A program made the position numbers and the translations under genes. A stretch of DNA of 23,566 nt from Tumulicola sp039922955 (GTDB taxonomy: Bacteria; Vulcanimicrobiota; Vulcanimicrobiia; Vulcanimicrobiales; Vulcanimicrobiaceae). The notes beneath the pieces are model-generated. The model was not told the DNA's origin. It made no database searches and saw only the letters and a program-made list of their open reading frames with translations. The stretch covers positions 1 to 23,566 of the forward strand of contig JBDTDR010000178.1 of NCBI GenBank assembly GCA_039922955.1, read 5' to 3'. Numbering within the stretch: position 1 is the stretch's first letter; each line of letters starts with the position of its first letter. Positions 9,167 to 18,400 of this stretch are shown here, one piece after another.

Positions 9167-10514
9167 GTAGGCTGCGGAGTTCGGCTCGCGCGGCATCGGG
9201 GTCGAATGGGTCGAACGCGGGATTACGATCCAACGCCGCCTGCAATCGCATTCGCGCTTCCTGCGGCGCGCCGTTGTGGAGCGCGATCGTGCCGGCGTGG
9301 AACTGCACTTCCGAATCTTGCGTCCCCAGCCGCGTAGCGAGTCGTGCAAACCGCCGCGCTTCGCGCCACCGCCCGGCGCGCGCGAGCGTCCACGCCATCG
9401 TATCGTCGGCATACACTTCGTCGCCCCGCCGCCGATAGTCGTCGCGTGCCGCTCGCAACGCGACGGTCAAATGGACGCCGCGTTGCGCGTAGTAGTTGGC
9501 CAGCAGCCGGTCGTTGACGCCCTGCGCGTCGAACAGCCGCTCTTCGGCTGCGATAAGCGCATCGGTTTGCCGCGCGCCGGCGGTATCGCCGAGCGCGCGC
9601 TGCGCGTCGGCTTGGTACCCGAGCCCTTGCGGAAGCGGATACAGCTCCACGCTGCGGCTCGCCGCGGCGAGCGTCTCGTGCCAGCGTTTCTGCGCGCGAA
9701 ACATGCGGGCTTGGTACAGCAGCGCCATCGCATTATCCGGGTACGCGGCCAGCGACGCTGCAAATTCCGCCTCCGCGGCGCTTGCATCGCCGGCTTCAAA
9801 GGCGAGCTGTCCGGCGCGCATGTGGAACCACGAACGATTGTAGGCCGAGTTTTCGGTCGCCGCGTCGGTCGTCGCGATCGCGCCCGCGATCAGCGCCCGG
9901 GCGTAACCGAGGTGACCGGTCAGCTCCGCGTATCGCGCTCGCACCGAGTCAACGGTCGGATCCTCATCCGGGCCGTCCACGATTGCGCCCAACGTTCGTT
10001 CGGCCTCGGGATACCGGCCGAGCTCCATCAGGACCGACGCGACTTGGGCCCGCGCGTTAAGGTTGTAGGGCGCGCCGGCAAGCGCCGCGCGCTCGTGCGC
10101 GAGCGCCGGTATAAAGTTGTGGTACGCGAGCAGCGCCGAGCCGAGCGTCATTTCTGCCGGCGTGTTCCCCTGCGGCTGAAGCCGCAGCGAGCGCTGCGCC
10201 GCGTTCTCCGCGCGCGTTACGTCGGTGAAATCGAACCGCTCGCGAAAACGCTGCATGTACTGCAGCGCGAGCATTCGCAACGTGATCTGGTCGAGCGGAT
10301 CGGCCTTCGCTTGGGCCTCGTCGAAGCTCACCAGGGCGTCGCGTTGCACGTAGTCGCGCATAACCGGCGCCGGCGTGAAAGCCGCCGACGGCACCCCAGG
10401 GGCATGGTTGAGAACCACCGGCGCCGCGACAATGCCGATCGCGGCGACCGCCATGATCGCCAGCGAAGGCAGCAGCCGCCGCGCCATCGGCGCCCGAGCC
10501 GCGTCAGCTCGCAT
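9132..10514 (-). CDS. Membrane-anchored TPR-repeat protein
   Basis: The 460-aa product has an N-terminal hydrophobic segment (about residues 14-35, LLPSLAIMAVAAIGIVAAPVVL) preceded by positive residues, consistent with a signal anchor or uncleaved signal. The rest is Ala/Arg-rich helical repeats. Several units fit the TPR pattern, such as ARAQVASVLMELGRYPEAERTL (about 154-175), DASAAEAEFAASLAAYPDNAMALLYQARMF and the C-terminal GAPQEARMRLQAALDRNPAFDPFD. TPR proteins act as scaffolds for protein-protein contacts. It is the last gene of the Ni/Co-transporter operon; its ATG (10514-10512) overlaps the end of the NiCoT gene by 11 nt, which argues for translational coupling. A second ATG nine codons in is a weaker alternative. 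Its partner is probably a membrane protein of the same operon (inference). Confidence 0.82.
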   Translation of the reverse strand: MRADAARAPMARRLLPSLAIMAVAAIGIVAAPVVLNHAPGVPSAAFTPAPVMRDYVQRDALVSFDEAQAKADPLDQITLRMLALQYMQRFRERFDFTDVTRAENAAQRSLRLQPQGNTPAEMTLGSALLAYHNFIPALAHERAALAGAPYNLNARAQVASVLMELGRYPEAERTLGAIVDGPDEDPTVDSVRARYAELTGHLGYARALIAGAIATTDAATENSAYNRSWFHMRAGQLAFEAGDASAAEAEFAASLAAYPDNAMALLYQARMFRAQKRWHETLAAASRSVELYPLPQGLGYQADAQRALGDTAGARQTDALIAAEERLFDAQGVNDRLLANYYAQRGVHLTVALRAARDDYRRRGDEVYADDTMAWTLARAGRWREARRFARLATRLGTQDSEVQFHAGTIALHNGAPQEARMRLQAALDRNPAFDPFDPDAARAELRSLLTAGTSPNHTP

Positions 10515-11556
10515 TCAGAACGCTCGAGGATGCGGCGGCGCCGCTGACGTCGAGTTCGTCGTACCGCTTTAGCCGGTACACGACCGTGGAAATGGCCCAG
10601 CTACCGATAAAGATGCCCACGATCAGAAATCCCAGCGTCCCGAAGTTGTCGCTCAGGGCGCGAATCCCGTCCCACGGGGCGCCGCCGAGATTGAACCGGC
10701 CGGCGATCACGCTCATCGCCTCGATCCCGCCCACGACGACCGCGACCAGCACCGAGACGAGCGTGATGACCATGTTGTAGTACAGCTTGCGCATTGGTTT
10801 CAAGAAGGCCCAGCCGTACGCGCCGAGCATCAAGATGCCGTCGGTGGTGTCGAGCAGCGTCATGCCTGCCGTGAACAACAACGGGAAAATCAGAATGTCG
10901 TAAATCGGAAGCCCTTTTCCGGCTTCTACGGCCGCAATGCCGAGCAGCGCAACTTCCGTCGCGGTGTCGAAGCCCAGCCCGAAGAGCAGCCCGATCGGGT
11001 ACATCTTCCAGCTGCGATCTACGATTTTCAGCAGCGGCCGAAAGAAACGCCCGACCAAGCCGCGCTGGTCCAATAAATCGTCCACGCCGCGGTCGCAGTA
11101 GGCCTGTCCGGCGCGGACGCTGCGGAATGCGCGAAAGATTTCGGCCAGCACCACCGCGTTGATCGCGGCGATGAGCAGCAAGAAGGCGGCGGATACCGAG
11201 GTTCCTACCAGCGAACCGATGCTTTCCAGCGCCGGCAGACTGTGCTTTACAAAGCCGGCTGCCAGAGCGATCGCGACGGAGAGCCCCACGACGACCGTCG
11301 AGTGGCCGAGCGAAAAGTAGAATCCAACGGCGACCGGCCGTTTATTCTCCGCCATAAGTTTACGCGTCACGTTGTCGATGGCCGAAATGTGGTCGGCATC
11401 CACCGCGTGCCGCAATCCGAACGTGTAGGCGAGCAGCGCCGTCCCGAGCAGGATCGGGTGCGCCCAGAACGCCGCGAAAGCCAGCGCCCACGCCGCGACG
11501 TTGAGCGCGATAAGGAACGCGTAGATTGCGTAGACCTTATCGCGCCAACGTGTCAC
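10504..11556 (-). CDS. NiCoT-family nickel/cobalt permease (HoxN/NixA type)
   Basis: The product is a 350-aa polytopic membrane protein. All NiCoT signatures are present in order: RHAVDADHI (residues 49-57, the HX4DH metal motif of TM2), FSLGHSTVV (81-89), LGFDTATE (194-201) and MTLLDTTDG (232-240). The family performs secondary uptake of Ni2+ and/or Co2+ across the inner membrane; selectivity cannot be read from the sequence. The GTG start is only 3 nt after the stop of the lipoprotein gene and has a weak ribosome-binding site, so it is probably coupled. It is the second, unrelated Ni/Co transporter family in this operon. Confidence 0.93.
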   Translation of the reverse strand: MTRWRDKVYAIYAFLIALNVAAWALAFAAFWAHPILLGTALLAYTFGLRHAVDADHISAIDNVTRKLMAENKRPVAVGFYFSLGHSTVVVGLSVAIALAAGFVKHSLPALESIGSLVGTSVSAAFLLLIAAINAVVLAEIFRAFRSVRAGQAYCDRGVDDLLDQRGLVGRFFRPLLKIVDRSWKMYPIGLLFGLGFDTATEVALLGIAAVEAGKGLPIYDILIFPLLFTAGMTLLDTTDGILMLGAYGWAFLKPMRKLYYNMVITLVSVLVAVVVGGIEAMSVIAGRFNLGGAPWDGIRALSDNFGTLGFLIVGIFIGSWAISTVVYRLKRYDELDVSGAAASSSVLNAS

Positions 11557-11559
11557 GGT

Positions 11560-12159
11560 TTAGAGCGGACTCTGAACGTAGGGGAACGTCGAGGTGTTTT
11601 GTTTGTCGTACGCGACGTTGTCGGTGGTGAGGCACGGCGCTTCCTTGTGATCGTCGGGAACGAGTCCCAACGCCGACAAGGTGTTCCCGAACAGGGCGCC
11701 GAGCGAGATGTCGACCACGTCGTCGGCCAGCGCGCGACCGCCGAACTTACTGCCGGTGGCACCGCCGGTTTCGTATCCGAGGTACGAAGCAGCGGTGGTG
11801 TTCTGCGAGAGATCCACTTTCATGACGTTGGGGTACAGGACGGCTTGTAAAACCGCCGAGGTTCCCTTGCTGCGGAAGTTCTCGCTGAACGATTTGATCA
11901 TGCCCTTGAGCACCGGGTCGGCATACGGCTCGGAGCGATTGGTCGTGTCGTGATCGGCAAACGCTTCGAACACTTCCTTGACCGCCGGACGCGACAGCAG
12001 TTCGATCTGTTGGTATTTGGTCGCGCCGGGAGGCGGGGTCGGGCCGTTGCCCCCGCCGCCGTTGCTGGGATTAAACCCAACGCTGCTCGACGTGCAGCCG
12101 CCGATGATGATGCCGACGAGGGCGGTAGCGGCGAGACCGAGTTTGTAACGGTTTGTCAT
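11560..12159 (-). CDS. Lipoprotein resembling the C-terminal half of DUF4331
   Basis: The product is 199 aa with AGGAAGGA upstream of its ATG. The N-terminus MTNRYKLGLAATALVGIIIGGC carries a lipobox (IGGC, Cys22), so it is a likely lipoprotein. A low-complexity Gly/Asn/Pro linker (residues about 30-45) follows. The body contains QIELLSRPAVKEVF (about 51-64) and KFGGRALADDVVDISLGALFG. From memory these match the C-terminal motifs of full DUF4331 proteins (Q-(I/V)-x-R-L-G-x-P-x-x-N-E-V and the G-R-x-L-x-D-D-V-V-D block). The gene directly follows the DUF4331 N-terminal-half gene with a 10-nt gap. Function unknown; a surface or periplasmic partner of the preceding protein is likely. Confidence 0.8.
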   Translation of the reverse strand: MTNRYKLGLAATALVGIIIGGCTSSSVGFNPSNGGGGNGPTPPPGATKYQQIELLSRPAVKEVFEAFADHDTTNRSEPYADPVLKGMIKSFSENFRSKGTSAVLQAVLYPNVMKVDLSQNTTAASYLGYETGGATGSKFGGRALADDVVDISLGALFGNTLSALGLVPDDHKEAPCLTTDNVAYDKQNTSTFPYVQSPL

Positions 12160-12169
12160 GTGGTCCTTC

Positions 12170-12991
12170 CTATTCCGCTTTGCCGTTAGGCGTGGCAGTT
12201 GTGGCCCACAGACCGATGACGCCGGGCGATCCGCTCGCCGGCGCTAGCATCGTTTTGGGCATTTCGATGACGATTGAAAGCAGGTCATACGGCTTCAAGA
12301 GATCCTTTGGCAACGCGATTGCGCAGCCGTTGGAGCCCGCCGTCCCGTAGTTGACGCCGTTGAGAATGATCGGTTGCGATTTCGAAGCGAACCGGAACGA
12401 CGTTGCGCTCGGCGGCGGCGGATTGGGATGATTGGCGTAGTTACGATCCGGGATGATCTTGAAGAACTGCGCGAGGTCGAAGAAAAACGGGTCGCGCCGA
12501 GGGCCGACGAAGACTTTGACCTTGCCGCCGTCGAGTTTCGCGACTTTGCCGAACGCGAACGCTCCGGTTTTCGCGACCGTCGTGTTGGTGGTTCCGACTT
12601 CGTTAGGTTGAGCCGGACCGTAGAGCGTGATCTTTTGGCCGGTTCCCATCGAATCGGCATGGAATTGGACGACCAGGTTCTCGGTGATTGCGCCGCTCGC
12701 GACGTTGGTATTGGCGATCTTGAACTGATAGAGAACCTTGGGGTCCAGGGCGATGCCGGCGGTCATCCCGGCTGGGATGAGGGGCCGCACGTTCATAACG
12801 AGCGCCACCATCGACGCGTCGTGTGGATCCGGGAATGCGAAAACGTCGGTGACGTCCGCTAAGGGATTGCTGACGACCGTAGGCGAGTCTTGGTGATCGG
12901 ATCCGCGCGCCGCTTTGAACGAATAAAGCGAAATCGAGAACGCGAGCAACAGGACTGCCGCCATCGGTACGATGGATCGAAGCAGTCTCAT
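12170..12991 (-). CDS. Secreted DUF4331-family protein (short, N-terminal half)
   Basis: The product is 273 aa from the ATG at 12989-12991, with AAGGAG upstream (13004-12999). The frame stays open far upstream inside the NicO gene, but only this start gives a signal peptide (RLLRSIVPMAAVLLLAFSISLYSF, residues 2-25). Residues 30-69 (GSDHQDSPTVVSNPLADVTDVFAF, in two parts) are the classical DUF4331 opening, where S-x-H-x-(E/D)-x-P is followed by a-DITDvYAF. GPRRDPFFFDL (163-173) and VIEMP (241-245) also match. Typical family members run to roughly 450 residues or more; this one stops right after LWATTATP, and the missing half resembles the next gene. The biochemical role of DUF4331 is unknown. 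The start codon overlaps the NicO stop (ATGA). Confidence 0.88.
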   Translation of the reverse strand: MRLLRSIVPMAAVLLLAFSISLYSFKAARGSDHQDSPTVVSNPLADVTDVFAFPDPHDASMVALVMNVRPLIPAGMTAGIALDPKVLYQFKIANTNVASGAITENLVVQFHADSMGTGQKITLYGPAQPNEVGTTNTTVAKTGAFAFGKVAKLDGGKVKVFVGPRRDPFFFDLAQFFKIIPDRNYANHPNPPPPSATSFRFASKSQPIILNGVNYGTAGSNGCAIALPKDLLKPYDLLSIVIEMPKTMLAPASGSPGVIGLWATTATPNGKAE

Positions 12992-14514
12992 GGAAGGGCT
13001 CCTTGTGTGTGGGTGGTCATGCCGGTTGACATTTTGGCATGCCGGTAGCGAGGAATGAGTGCGAATGCAGCGATCGCGAGCAAGGTGAGCGCCACGACGG
13101 CGATCCCCGGCACGCGAATGCCTTGATCGATGAAACCTTGGGCAAGCATCGTCGCCCCGATGGCGGAGATGACGGACGCGGTGATAAACGGGGCGATGCG
13201 CGCGAGACGCGCGAAGCCCGAGCGTTGCTGCAGCCACGCGGCGCCGTGCACCACGGCCAACCCCAGCCCGGTGAGGATCGCCGCCAAGCCGAGACTGAAT
13301 ACGACGATTAGGATCAGGCCGTATCCGATCCGGTGCAGGTGCAGTGCGGTCAGCAGAACGACGATCGCCGCCGGGCAGGGCGCGATGCCGCCGCTCATCG
13401 CCGCCACGACCGCGCTGGGGAAATGCAGCGGCGTGTCGCCGGGAATGGCATGCGAGTGACCGTGATGGCCGTCGCCGTGCTCGTGGCCGCCGTCGTGCGC
13501 GTGGTCGTGCGGATGCGGATGCGCGTGCGGTTGCGGGCTAGCCCGGCGCACGGCCATCGAGAGGCTGCGCGCGCCGATGATCGCGACTGCGGCCCCGGAA
13601 ATCAACGTGATCCACGTAAAAATGTTTTCGGTCGCGAAGCCCGCCGCGAAGAACAGCAGCAATCCCAAAAGCAGGACGGCGATCGTGTGCGCAAACGTGA
13701 GGGCCCCCGCCAGAATCGCGGCTTGTTTGAACGTCGCGCGCGCACCGACCAGCGTGAACGCCAGTAGCGCCTTTCCGTGCCCCGGCTCGAGACCGTGCAG
13801 GGCACCTAAACCGAATGCCGCCAGAATTGTCAGCAGGATAAGCAGCGGCGTCTGCCGGCCGTTCGAAAGCAAATCCGAGAGCGCCGACGAGCGGACGATC
13901 GACGCAACGCCCCACGCTTGCGCATCTTCCCCTGAAACGGCGACGTGCACGATGCGGCCGCCGGGAAGCACGTCGAAAGCGGCTCGGTCGTTGTGCCGCG
14001 GCGAGCCGATCAAGGCGTTGGGATACGCGCGCAGCCGATTGGTCGGATCGGTGAGGCCGGGCAGCATGATGTCTTTCCAGCCGATGCGGCGATCGGCGTA
14101 CACGGCATCGCGAATCGTCACCGAAACGCGGGTTGCCGGCAAAAGCGCCGTGTACTCGCCGGTCCAATAGAGCGTCGGCAGACCACCCGCGCCGGGGCGG
14201 GTGGTTGCCGATGCGCGCTCGAGCTGGAGCGGCAAGGGCGCACCATTGGCTTGGATCGCGAGCGATCCGGCGACGCGTTTCGCCTCGTCGTTGACCCATG
14301 CTTGCCGCGCGGCGGCGCTCCAGTCACCGCCCGCGTGCATGATCTGAAACGCCGGTATTTCCGCGATATCCAGAACGTAGAGCACGTTGAGACGGCCGGC
14401 GTCGCTCGTAACCACCGCAAGATGGTTGATCGTAAAATTACCCAGCGGGTGCGCGAATGCTCGGCCCGTCAGCAACAGACAGAACAATCCCGCCAAGGCC
14501 GAAATGCGATACAT
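12988..14514 (-). CDS. NicO/RcnA-type nickel/cobalt transporter with His-rich loop
   Basis: The product is 508 aa. The signal peptide is MYRISALAGLFCLLLTGRAF, with cleavage predicted after Ala21, so the mature chain starts HPLGNFTINH. A periplasmic domain (about residues 22-215) follows, then a NicO (PF03824-like) membrane domain. Its features are LHGLEPGHGKALLAF (239-253), FAHTIAV (274-280), a cytosolic or periplasmic loop (327-364) with about 15 His among Asp, Glu and Gly, and SGGIAPCPAAIVVLL (374-388). RcnA-like members export Ni2+/Co2+, while others with large periplasmic domains have been linked to uptake; direction is undetermined here. It is the first gene of a five-gene operon, with no clear Shine-Dalgarno before its ATG. 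The 3' end overlaps the DUF4331 start by 4 nt. Confidence 0.9.
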   Translation of the reverse strand: MYRISALAGLFCLLLTGRAFAHPLGNFTINHLAVVTSDAGRLNVLYVLDIAEIPAFQIMHAGGDWSAAARQAWVNDEAKRVAGSLAIQANGAPLPLQLERASATTRPGAGGLPTLYWTGEYTALLPATRVSVTIRDAVYADRRIGWKDIMLPGLTDPTNRLRAYPNALIGSPRHNDRAAFDVLPGGRIVHVAVSGEDAQAWGVASIVRSSALSDLLSNGRQTPLLILLTILAAFGLGALHGLEPGHGKALLAFTLVGARATFKQAAILAGALTFAHTIAVLLLGLLLFFAAGFATENIFTWITLISGAAVAIIGARSLSMAVRRASPQPHAHPHPHDHAHDGGHEHGDGHHGHSHAIPGDTPLHFPSAVVAAMSGGIAPCPAAIVVLLTALHLHRIGYGLILIVVFSLGLAAILTGLGLAVVHGAAWLQQRSGFARLARIAPFITASVISAIGATMLAQGFIDQGIRVPGIAVVALTLLAIAAFALIPRYRHAKMSTGMTTHTQGALP

Positions 14515-14676
14515 TGCCAGAAAGACGTTGGAAGCAGCGCGTTGGATTTATGTCGCCCCGATTTTTTCGTCGCGGACCTCCCGCGGCGCCCCATCATCCC
14601 GGCACTCGATAGGTTGCTTCCCATCCCTTGCGGCGCAACGGGGTTACATTAATAGGGCCCCGAAAACGTCCCGCCC
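14515..14676. other. Divergent intergenic region between NicO and DUF190-crcB operons
   Basis: These 162 bp separate the two operons. An A/T-rich element TTACATTAAT (14644-14653), 23 nt upstream of the DUF190 ATG, could be a -10 region. A TTG-containing hexamer (14628-14633) upstream gives poor spacing. A small stem-loop with one bulge (14625-14643) precedes it. I looked for the fluoride riboswitch that often precedes crcB and did not recognise its conserved core. No clear minus-strand promoter was found. Confidence 0.35.
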
Positions 14677-15018
14677 ATGAAGATCGAAGGCACCGCGAAG
14701 CTGGTTCGAATCTTTCTCGGCGAGTCGGATCGCTGGAAAGGCCAGCCGCTCTACGTTGCCGTCGTCGAGGAGATGCGCAAAGCCGGTCTCGCGGGCGCCA
14801 CGGTCTTCAAAGGCATCCTCGGTTTCGGCGCCCACTCGGTGGTGCACGCCGCGCGCATCGTGGATCTGTCTTCCGACTTGCCGATCGTCATCGAACTGGT
14901 TGATTCGGAGGAACACATCGCCGCGTTTCTTCCCAAGCTCGACGCGATGGTAACCGAAGGGCTGGTAACGCTGGAAAAAATCGACGTGATTGCGTACAAG
15001 GGGGGAGCGCCCAAGTGA
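14677..15018 (+). CDS. DUF190 (PII-like) protein
   Basis: The 113-aa product matches DUF190 along its full length: KLVRIFLGESDRWKGQPLY (residues 9-27), GATVFKGILGFGAHSVVH (40-57) and DLPIVIELVD (67-76). The fold is a ferredoxin-like, PII-related small trimeric domain, and the family is frequently encoded next to crcB, so an accessory or sensing role in fluoride resistance is the usual inference. The ATG has no clear Shine-Dalgarno. Its TGA stop overlaps the GTG start of crcB (GTGA), so the two are translationally coupled. Confidence 0.9.
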   Translation: MKIEGTAKLVRIFLGESDRWKGQPLYVAVVEEMRKAGLAGATVFKGILGFGAHSVVHAARIVDLSSDLPIVIELVDSEEHIAAFLPKLDAMVTEGLVTLEKIDVIAYKGGAPK

Positions 15019-15416
15019 ATCCACTGGTCGCGTTCGTCGCCGTCGGCGCGGGCGGAGCGATCGGGTCGATGCTGCGGTATGCCGTGACCCTGGTGATGGT
15101 CGAGCGCATCGGTCCCGGCTTCCCGTGGCACACCGCCGCGATCAACGTCGTCGGCTCGTTCTTGATCGGCGTCATCGCGGTCTACGCGCAATCGACCACC
15201 GGCGTGTCGCCCGCCGCGAGCGCTTTTGCGATCGTCGGCGTGCTCGGCGGATTCACCACGTTCTCCACGTTCAGCTACGACACGGTGACGCTCGTAAGCG
15301 ACGGCGCGGGCGGTCTAGCACTAGCGTACTGCCTCGGCACCGTGATCCTCGGCGTAGCGGCAGCCATCACCGGCATGTCGCTCGCCCGCCTCGCCCTACA
15401 CGCAACCTCCGGCTAG
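15015..15416 (+). CDS. crcB: CrcB/Fluc fluoride ion channel
   Basis: The product is 133 aa with four transmembrane segments, the normal length for this dual-topology dimeric fluoride exporter of the inner membrane. Signatures are GGAIGSMLRY (residues 13-22), pore Asn in INVVGSFLIG (N44) and GGFTTFSTFSYDT (78-90), which carries the Phe-box residues F80, F83 and F86. It starts at a GTG overlapping the DUF190 stop and ends 4 nt before the BTAD regulator, so all three are one transcription unit. Confidence 0.95.
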   Translation: MNPLVAFVAVGAGGAIGSMLRYAVTLVMVERIGPGFPWHTAAINVVGSFLIGVIAVYAQSTTGVSPAASAFAIVGVLGGFTTFSTFSYDTVTLVSDGAGGLALAYCLGTVILGVAAAITGMSLARLALHATSG

Positions 15417-15420
15417 GCGA

Positions 15421-18400
15421 ATGGGGCAACTGGTCGTTCGGCTTTTCGGTCAGGCGAACGTCAGCTACGCGGGCGTGCCGGTTAAGTTTGCAAAGCGCTC
15501 GACCACCCTGGCGATGCTCGCGCTGATCGTCCTCAAGCGGGGGCAGGCGATCTCGCGCGAATCGCTGGCGTTTACGCTGTTTCCCGAAAGCGACGAGATG
15601 GCCGCGCTGGCCGAGCTGCGCCGCTATCTGTATCTTGCGAATAAGGCACTGCCCGCGCGTTCGGGCGACCCGTGGCTGCTGGTGGACGCGGAAACGGTTC
15701 GTTGGAACGACGCGTCCGATACGTTCGTCGACATCGCCGAGTTCGAGCGCCTGAGCGCAAACGCCCAAACGCAAGCGCAGGCGATCGAGCTGTACGCCGG
15801 CGACCTGCTCGAAGATATTTACGACGACTGGGTGCTATCGGAACGCGAGCGCTTGCGCTCGCGCTATCTGGCGGTGCTCGACGAATCGCTCGAACGCCAT
15901 CGATCCAACCGCGAGTTTGCCGGCGCGATCGCGTGCGCGAAGCGGGTGCTGGCTACCGATCCGTGGCGCGAGGATACCCTGCGCGCGCTGCTGGCGATCC
16001 GCTACGAGTCGGGCGACACGGCGGGTGCGCTCGCCGAGTACGAACGCTTCGTCAAGCGCTTGCGGGACGAACTCGCGATCGCCCCGATGCCCGAAACCGT
16101 CGCCGTGCGCCAGTCAATTCTGCGCAACGAAGCCGTGCCCGGATCGCTCCACGCCCCACCCCCAGCGGCCGACGAAACTCCGCGCCGCGCCGTCTCGATC
16201 CTGCCATTCGTCGGGCGCGAGCGGGAGGTGGCCGCGCTGTACGCCGCCTGGAGCCGAGCGGCGCGCGGCGCGGGAGCGCTGGTGCTGCTGGGCGGCGAGG
16301 CCGGCGCCGGAAAGACGCGCCTCACGGCCGAGCTCGCCCGCACCGTGCAATCCGAAGGCGGACGCGTCTTCGTGGGCACGACCTCCGCGCCCGAATCAAC
16401 CCCGTATCAAGCGATCGTCGAAGCGTTGCGGTCGGGCTTGCCGCTTCTGCTCACCCGGCCGCCCGCTGCCGCGCGGCGCTCCACGCTCGCGCGGTTGCTC
16501 CCGGAGCTGCGCGATCCCGACGCCCCCAACGTGGAACTTCCCGAACAGTCGCCCGAACGCGAAACGGCCCGAACGTACGACGCGCTCACGCACGCGGTGC
16601 GCGGGCTGGCATCGCCGCGTCCGCTGCTGCTCGTTCTCGAAGACTTGCACTGGGCCGGTTCGGCCACCGCCGAAGCGCTCGGCGCGATCGTGCGCGAGCT
16701 CACGCGCGCGCCGATCCTAATCGTGGCCACCTGCCGCCAGGAGGACACGCCGGTCGATCATCCGCTGCGAGCGTTGTTGCGTTCGCTGCGCGTTTTTCAC
16801 AACGTCGACGAAATCGAACTCGAGCGGCTCGGCGAAACCGACGTCGCCGAACTGGTGCGCCGCGTAGACGGCTTGCGCGAACGCGGCGGCGCCCTCGTCC
16901 ACGACTTGTACGCGCAGAGCGAAGGCAACGCCCTGTTCCTCAACGAGGCCATCGGCGTCACCCTCGAGGAGAACGATCTGCGCACGAGTTCGCCGGCTAC
17001 GACGGTGGCCGGCATCATCGCGGCCCGCATCGCGCGGCTCGGTGAGGAAGGCCGAACGGTGGCCGAAATCGCCGCCGTGGCGGGCGCGGGCTGCAGCGTT
17101 CCGCTCGTACGCGAGGTTTCGAACCTGCCGGCAGCGGCGGTCGCGCGCGGTCTCGACGAGCTGCTCGATCGGCGCATCCTGCGCGAATCGGGCGCGCGGG
17201 CGCGTTACGACTACGTCTTCAGCCATCATCTCATCGCCGAGGCGGTGTACGGTTCGATCGAGCCGAGTTTTCGATCCCAGCGACATTCCCGCATCGCGCG
17301 CTTTCTCGAAGCCGCGTATCGCGAGAACGAAGGTTCGCCGCCGCGCGAAATCGCGCGCCACTACGAGTGCGCCGGCGACATGCAACGGGCCGCCGGCTGG
17401 TACGTGACGGCGGCGCGGCGAGCGTCCGCGGTGCACGCCTACGGCGATGCGATCGAGCTGGCCGGGCGCGCCCTCCGCAACTCCACGTCCGACGAGCTGC
17501 GCGCCGCGTCGCTCGACGTTCGCGAAAAAGCGCGCGGCCGGCGCGGCGACCGCGCGGGCCAGCGCGAAGACATCGAGGAACTCGAACGGCTCGCGAACGG
17601 ACGGCCGCGCGAACGCTTTGACGTGCTGACGCGGCGCGTGCTGCTCGCGCGAACGCTCGGCGATTCCGACCAAGAGGGCCGGCTGATCGCCGAAATGGAC
17701 GCGGTTGCCGAGTCGTTGGACGACGACGCGCGCGCCCGCGCCCTGACCCAGTCGGCGACCCGCGCCGGCCTGTGCAGCCGGCCGTCGCTAGGCCTCGAAC
17801 CGGCCCGACGGGCGCTGGCCATCTGCGAGCGTTCGGGCGACCTGCGGGCGCAGCTCGAGTGCCTGTATCTGCTGGTGGACTTCACCTCCAACATCGGCGA
17901 TATCAACGCGTCGCAAGCCTACCTCGCGCTGATGCGCGATCGGGCGGCCAGCCTCGCCGACCAAGCGGTCGAAGCGCGCGCGCTCGCGGTCGCCGCCACC
18001 GCGGCGCTGCTGCGCCAAGAATATGCGGAGTGCTTCGCGCTGACGAAACGATCGCTGGAACTGCAGGTCGCTACCGACGACCGCGAGGGCGAGGCGGCGT
18101 CGCGCGGCCGCCTAGCCGTGACGGCCGCGTGGCTGGCCGACTACGGGCTGGCGTTACGCGAGTTCGACCTCGCGCTGGAAACCTACGAGTCGATCGGCCA
18201 CAAACGCGGGCTGGCAGTCACCCACACGAATCGCGCGCTGCTGCTCATGCGGTTGGGCCTATTCGACGAGGCGCTGATTTCGATCGGGCGATCGAACGCG
18301 TTTTTCGAGACCGTCCAAGAAAAACGTACGATCGTCGCCAACGAGGTCAACGCCAGCTTCGTGCGGCTGCAACTCGGCGACGCGCCGGCGGCAAAAGCCC

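Noticed and set aside
12992..13237. Upstream extension of the DUF4331 frame
   Set aside because: It lies entirely within the NicO gene and reads as shadow sequence; the ATG at 12991 has AAGGAG and begins a signal peptide.
14515..14676. Fluoride (crcB) riboswitch upstream of DUF190-crcB
   Set aside because: Expected from context, but I could not find the conserved pseudoknot core; only short stem-loops and an A/T-rich possible -10 are present. A covariance search would decide.
14700..14716. GGTTCGAATC-like tRNA T-loop sequence
   Set aside because: It lies inside the DUF190 coding region, and no acceptor or anticodon stem can be folded around it.
15672..17045. 457-codon plus-strand open frame inside the BTAD regulator
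   Set aside because: It is extremely Arg/Ala-rich out-of-frame shadow; the overlapping frame holds clear winged-helix, BTAD and Walker motifs.
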